Source of the DNA: a bacterium
Lineage (GTDB): Bacteria; Planctomycetota; J058; JAJDCP01
Length of the DNA stretch: 33,813 nt
Reading direction: 5' to 3'
Assembly: GCA_030428695.1 (NCBI GenBank)
Contig: JAUIEM010000048.1
Span: 1 to 33,813 of the forward strand
Position 1 is the stretch's first letter, and each line of letters starts with the position of its first letter. The position numbers were made by a program, and so were the translations under genes. The notes below the pieces were generated by a model. The model did no database searches. It was not told the origin of the DNA and saw nothing but the letters and a program-made list of their open reading frames with translations. Positions 30,737 to 33,813 of this stretch are shown here, in pieces.

Positions 30737-33700
30737 TTACAGTCCGCCCTTCCTCTCCATCTCAATTCTCAGTTTTCGTTTGATGTCTTCGTAGATCGCG
30801 ACGACCAACGGACCGAGATTGAGATCTGGAGCAGCGCCGACTTGAGCTTCTTCTGCGTCGACACCCATTTCGCCTGACGCGGGGTTCTTCTGGATATCGC
30901 GATCGACCGCGGCCCGGAAGACATCTCTGCGTTCTTTGCCCTTGCTGATCGTCGGCGTGGCCATAGAGAGCTTGGGAGCTCGCATGGGCTTCGACGACCG
31001 CGAAGAGACGATACGTTTGACACTCTGCTCCGCCGCCCGGCTCCCTTTTACCACAACGCCGAGCGAGCGCGAGGGCTGCATCGTCGCCGTGTCGGGTTTC
31101 GGCTTCGCGACGGCGACGTGCGTGAGGCTCGGCCCCTCGTCCGTCGGACGCGCGATCCGCGGCTTCGCGTTACGAGCCATCGGCCCGCGCAGCACCGAGC
31201 GCAAGAAGCTGTCGGTGCCGAGGCCCACCCGTCCGCTCTTCCCTTCCGGAGCGGAGGAGAAGCGCGCGCCCGGGAAGCCGATCTGCGGCTGCTGAGCCGC
31301 CCCCATCCGCGCCGCGCCGGTGCGCGGCAGCGTCGGAGTCAGACCCCCGAGGGGAGCGCTGCCGGTCCGCATCCGCTGCCGCGGCAGCTCGAGGTTGCCG
31401 AGGCTGCCGAGCCCGGCGAGGCCACCGGCGTGGCCGCCCGAGCGCAGCAGCCCGAGGTTGAGCCCCCGGCCGCCGAGGTTGCGCAGCGCCGGCGTCTTCC
31501 CGGCACCCTGCACGCCCTGACCCGGCAGCTTCAGCCCGCGGCCGAACATGCCCTGGGCGAAGGAGGGGAAGCGATCGGACAGGACCGGCGTCATGCCCAT
31601 CCTGCGGATCCCGGCGAGCTCGGGGCCCGCGGAGCCTCCACGCTGCGCCCCCGGCAACTTCAGGGCCGGCTGCTGGCGCAGGCTCGAGAGCAGGCCGCCG
31701 AGCTGCGGCTGCTGCGCCGGAGCGCCGCCGCCGACCCGGGGCGCCTGCAGCCCGAGGTTGAGCAGGGTCGGGGAGGCCGCACCGAGACGGCTCGACGTCA
31801 ACCCCTGGCTCCCGAGGCCCGGGACCTGCGGGGCGCGTCCGATTCCGCCCAGCGCCGGCGTGGCGATCCCACGCGGCGCGGTCGGCAGCCGACCGAGTCC
31901 GAGCCCGGCCCCCTGGCCGCTCACCCCGCCGAGCCGCGGCTGGCGCAGCGCCGGCGATTCCGGCAGGCGCAGCCCACCGGGCAGCCGCGAGGTCATCGTC
32001 GCGCCCGGCGCGGCGATCCGACCGAGGGCCGAGGAGGCCGCCGGCGTCGGCAGCGAGAAGCGCGACGGGGACAGCGCGGAGCCCGCGCCGCCACGGTCGG
32101 CACCGAGCCGCAGCCCGGCCTGCGAGGGCAGGTGCGGGGTCGCAAGAGCGCCGAGCCCCCGCGGCGCACCGGCCGTGCGCAGCCCGAGGCCCGCCGCCGA
32201 CAACCCCGCCGGAGCGCGCAGCCCCGCGCCGAGACCCGGCGTGCGGAAGCTGCCGAGGCCGGAGGGCGCACGCAGCCCGGCACCGGTCTTCGGCATCGAG
32301 AAGCTCTGCCCGCCGACGCGCGGCGTCTGCAGCCCGAGGTCGCGGGGCTGGGAGCCGGAGCGCGGCCGCAGGTTGGCCAGGCGCGGCAGGGAGCCGAGGC
32401 TCGAAGGCGTGCCGAGGCGGAGGCCGCCGAACCCGGCCGGCTGCGCGAGGCGCAGGCCCGCCATGCTCGGCAGTCCGTCGGCGACCCGCGAGGTCGGGAA
32501 GCTTCCGCTGGCCATCTGCGGCATGCGGGGCATGCTCGTCAGCCCGGAGTGCATTCCGCCGAAGTTGCGGAGGCCGCCGCCGAGGTTGAGCGCCGGGGCG
32601 CCCTGGGCGGAGGGCAGCCAGCTGCCCGGAGCCCGCAGCCCGGAGCCGGTCAGGCCGGCCGAGCCGAACGACGGCTGCGCGAAGCTCCCCATCCGCGGCA
32701 TACGGAAGTCACCACCCGACGGGAGGCTGATCCCCGCGCCCGGACGTCCGGACAGAGTCGGCATCGAGAACCCGCGGGGCAGCCCCGCCGAGCTGCCGAA
32801 GCCCGCGGTCCCGAAGCTCGGGGCGCGCAGCGAGGACATGCCCGGCATGCGCATGCCGCCGAAGCTCGCCGGCGCGCCGCCGGAGATCCGGCCGAAGCCA
32901 GCGCTCTGCGGCAGACGCAGCCCGCCACCGAGGTTCCGGGGCAGGGAGGGCGTGCCGAAGTTGCCGAGGGACGGGGCCGCGAAGCCGCGCATCGAGGGCA
33001 TCGACAGCCCACCGAGGGACGGCACGCCGCCCTGCGCACCCTGCTGCAGTCGCGGCAGGGAGGTCGAGCGGAAGGCGCCGGGGAAGCTGCTCCCCGCCGC
33101 GAACCCGCTCGGCAGGTTCCCACCCAGGGACATGCCCTGCAGGCCGAGGGAGGGCGTGCGCAGCGACCCGAAGCCCGTCGCGCCCGGCGTCGACATCCGC
33201 GGCAACGCGAAGCTGCCGGCGGGCAGACCGCTCAGGGTCGGGGTCCGACCGCTCGTCCCCGGCATCCGGAAGGACGACAGCGAACCGAGGCCGGTCGGCG
33301 CCTTCAGCCCGGAGATCCCGAGCGAAGACCCAGCGAAACGCGGCGTGTTGAGGCCCGCGGAGCCAGGCATGGCGAACGAGCCCGGAGTCCGCAGCCCGCC
33401 CATGCTCGGCATCGTGAGCCCTGCGAGCTGACCGCGCGGCGCGGAGAAGCCGCTCAAGCTCGGCAGACGGGGCCCGCCAGCCTGCCCGAAGCCACCACCC
33501 AGCGACGGCATGCGGAACGACGATCCACTCGGGCCGCGCATTCCGCCCAGCGAGGGGAGCGCGCCGGAGCCCGGCAGCGAGAAGCCCGCGCCGCCGACGT
33601 TCGGCATGCGGAAACTTCCGGCCGGAGCGCGGAAACCGCCACCGGAGGCCAGCGACAGGTTGCCGACGTTCGGCATACGGAAACCGCCGGTGCTCGGCAT

Positions 33701-33813
33701 GCGGAAACCGCTCGTCCCGAGGTTCGGCATCTGGATCCCGCCGCCCATGTTCGGCATGCGGAAGCCACTCGTCCCCAGGTTCGGCATGCGGATCCCGCCG
33801 CCCATGCTCGGCA
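30737..33813 (-). CDS. Arg/Gly/Pro/Leu-rich repeat protein upstream of the CIS genes, 5' end beyond the window
   Basis: At least 1024 residues; the frame stays open through the right edge, so the N-terminus is missing. About 900 residues are built of degenerate short units around (F/L)R(M/A/L)PxxGG (GFRMPNMGGG, GLRAPSGLGSF), spaced 8-20 residues apart. The first ~370 residues have almost no Asp or Glu, so the protein is strongly basic and probably disordered or an extended fibre. The last ~120 residues are different: mixed charge with ordinary composition, ending in IYEDIKRKLRIEMERKGG, a likely helix. Similar short Arg/Glu-rich tails occur, from memory, in small proteins beside CIS tube genes. 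Position suggests a CIS-associated role; function is unknown. Confidence 0.75.
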   Translation of the reverse strand, partial: PSMGGGIRMPNLGTSGFRMPNMGGGIQMPNLGTSGFRMPSTGGFRMPNVGNLSLASGGGFRAPAGSFRMPNVGGAGFSLPGSGALPSLGGMRGPSGSSFRMPSLGGGFGQAGGPRLPSLSGFSAPRGQLAGLTMPSMGGLRTPGSFAMPGSAGLNTPRFAGSSLGISGLKAPTGLGSLSSFRMPGTSGRTPTLSGLPAGSFALPRMSTPGATGFGSLRTPSLGLQGMSLGGNLPSGFAAGSSFPGAFRSTSLPRLQQGAQGGVPSLGGLSMPSMRGFAAPSLGNFGTPSLPRNLGGGLRLPQSAGFGRISGGAPASFGGMRMPGMSSLRAPSFGTAGFGSSAGLPRGFSMPTLSGRPGAGISLPSGGDFRMPRMGSFAQPSFGSAGLTGSGLRAPGSWLPSAQGAPALNLGGGLRNFGGMHSGLTSMPRMPQMASGSFPTSRVADGLPSMAGLRLAQPAGFGGLRLGTPSSLGSLPRLANLRPRSGSQPRDLGLQTPRVGGQSFSMPKTGAGLRAPSGLGSFRTPGLGAGLRAPAGLSAAGLGLRTAGAPRGLGALATPHLPSQAGLRLGADRGGAGSALSPSRFSLPTPAASSALGRIAAPGATMTSRLPGGLRLPESPALRQPRLGGVSGQGAGLGLGRLPTAPRGIATPALGGIGRAPQVPGLGSQGLTSSRLGAASPTLLNLGLQAPRVGGGAPAQQPQLGGLLSSLRQQPALKLPGAQRGGSAGPELAGIRRMGMTPVLSDRFPSFAQGMFGRGLKLPGQGVQGAGKTPALRNLGGRGLNLGLLRSGGHAGGLAGLGSLGNLELPRQRMRTGSAPLGGLTPTLPRTGAARMGAAQQPQIGFPGARFSSAPEGKSGRVGLGTDSFLRSVLRGPMARNAKPRIARPTDEGPSLTHVAVAKPKPDTATMQPSRSLGVVVKGSRAAEQSVKRIVSSRSSKPMRAPKLSMATPTISKGKERRDVFRAAVDRDIQKNPASGEMGVDAEEAQVGAAPDLNLGPLVVAIYEDIKRKLRIEMERKGGL
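33694..33813. repeat. 57-bp tandem repeat (two copies plus start of a third) at the window edge
   Basis: Copies at 33694-33750 and 33751-33807 differ at six of 57 positions, and a third begins at 33808. Each consists of a 30- and a 27-base half, both starting TCGGCAT, and encodes 19 residues of the repeat protein. The array runs out of the window and probably caused the assembly to stop. Confidence 0.85.

Noticed and set aside
31250..33813. The repeat array as a CRISPR or non-coding satellite
   Set aside because: Repeats keep the reading frame (multiples of three), vary as coding sequence and have no unique spacers. They encode protein units.
1..33813. tRNA, rRNA, riboswitch, transposase or attachment-site signals
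   Set aside because: None of the gaps between genes is long enough or shows conserved RNA features, and no integrase or transposase motifs were seen. A covariance-model search was not possible here.

Overview
This looks like a contig-sized piece of a very GC-rich bacterial chromosome. It has about 25 protein genes, mostly with clear Shine-Dalgarno sites and several GTG/TTG starts. No rRNA, tRNA, CRISPR array or transposase was seen, and no gene-free gap exceeds about 155 bases. Multi-repeat FG-GAP/UnbV lipoproteins, a Ser/Thr kinase fused to a formylglycine-generating-enzyme domain, STN-repeat proteins and pilin-fold proteins suggest Planctomycetota or a Myxococcota-like lineage. The sequence alone cannot decide between them. 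Both ends look like assembly break points: the left end carries an out-of-frame lytic transglycosylase fragment, and the right end runs into a 57-bp tandem repeat inside a repeat-protein gene.

Layout. 1-1661 (-): a partial alpha/beta-hydrolase-like gene behind a small Cys-rich protein gene, plus the Slt-like fragment at the edge. 1839-2660 (+): a GIDE-domain membrane protein, separated by a strong hairpin from a convergent ThrE-family transporter (2731-4158). 4191-13218: a divergent putative effector island. Leftward it encodes a LysM/peptidoglycan-binding adaptor and a 2163-residue protein whose C-terminal third carries a eukaryotic-type USP (C19) deubiquitinase signature, an extremely basic stretch and a MacroD-like macro domain. 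Rightward it encodes four tightly packed small genes ending in a DUF4123 effector chaperone. 13238-18704 (-): two lipoproteins, a small protein and a coiled-coil/STN-repeat protein. 18848-21471 (+): a complete three-gene ABC-2 exporter (COG4586/4587/3694 type), then a polytopic membrane protein. 22371-24064 (-): a lipoprotein and a double pilin-fold secreted protein. 24186-26973 (+): kinase-FGE fusion and a GT2 glycosyltransferase. 26981-28054 (-): a zinc-ribbon methyltransferase that appears to lack an ordinary start codon. 28147-33813 (-): part of a contractile injection system (CIS): an Arg/Gly/Pro-rich repeat protein of more than 1000 residues, a LysM-type tube/baseplate protein and two tandem gpV/gp5-like spike proteins.

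How the parts may fit together. The right-hand genes encode the spike end of a phage-tail-like injection machine. The 4.2-13.2 kb island has the hallmarks of cargo handled by such machines: a DUF4123 chaperone, a LysM/TTR-like/peptidoglycan-binding adaptor and a giant multidomain protein. The cargo's USP and macro domains point to ubiquitin and ADP-ribose chemistry, and so to a eukaryotic target or a prokaryotic ubiquitin-like/ADP-ribosylation system. The link between the island and the injection machine is inference, because they lie 15 kb apart with unrelated genes between them.
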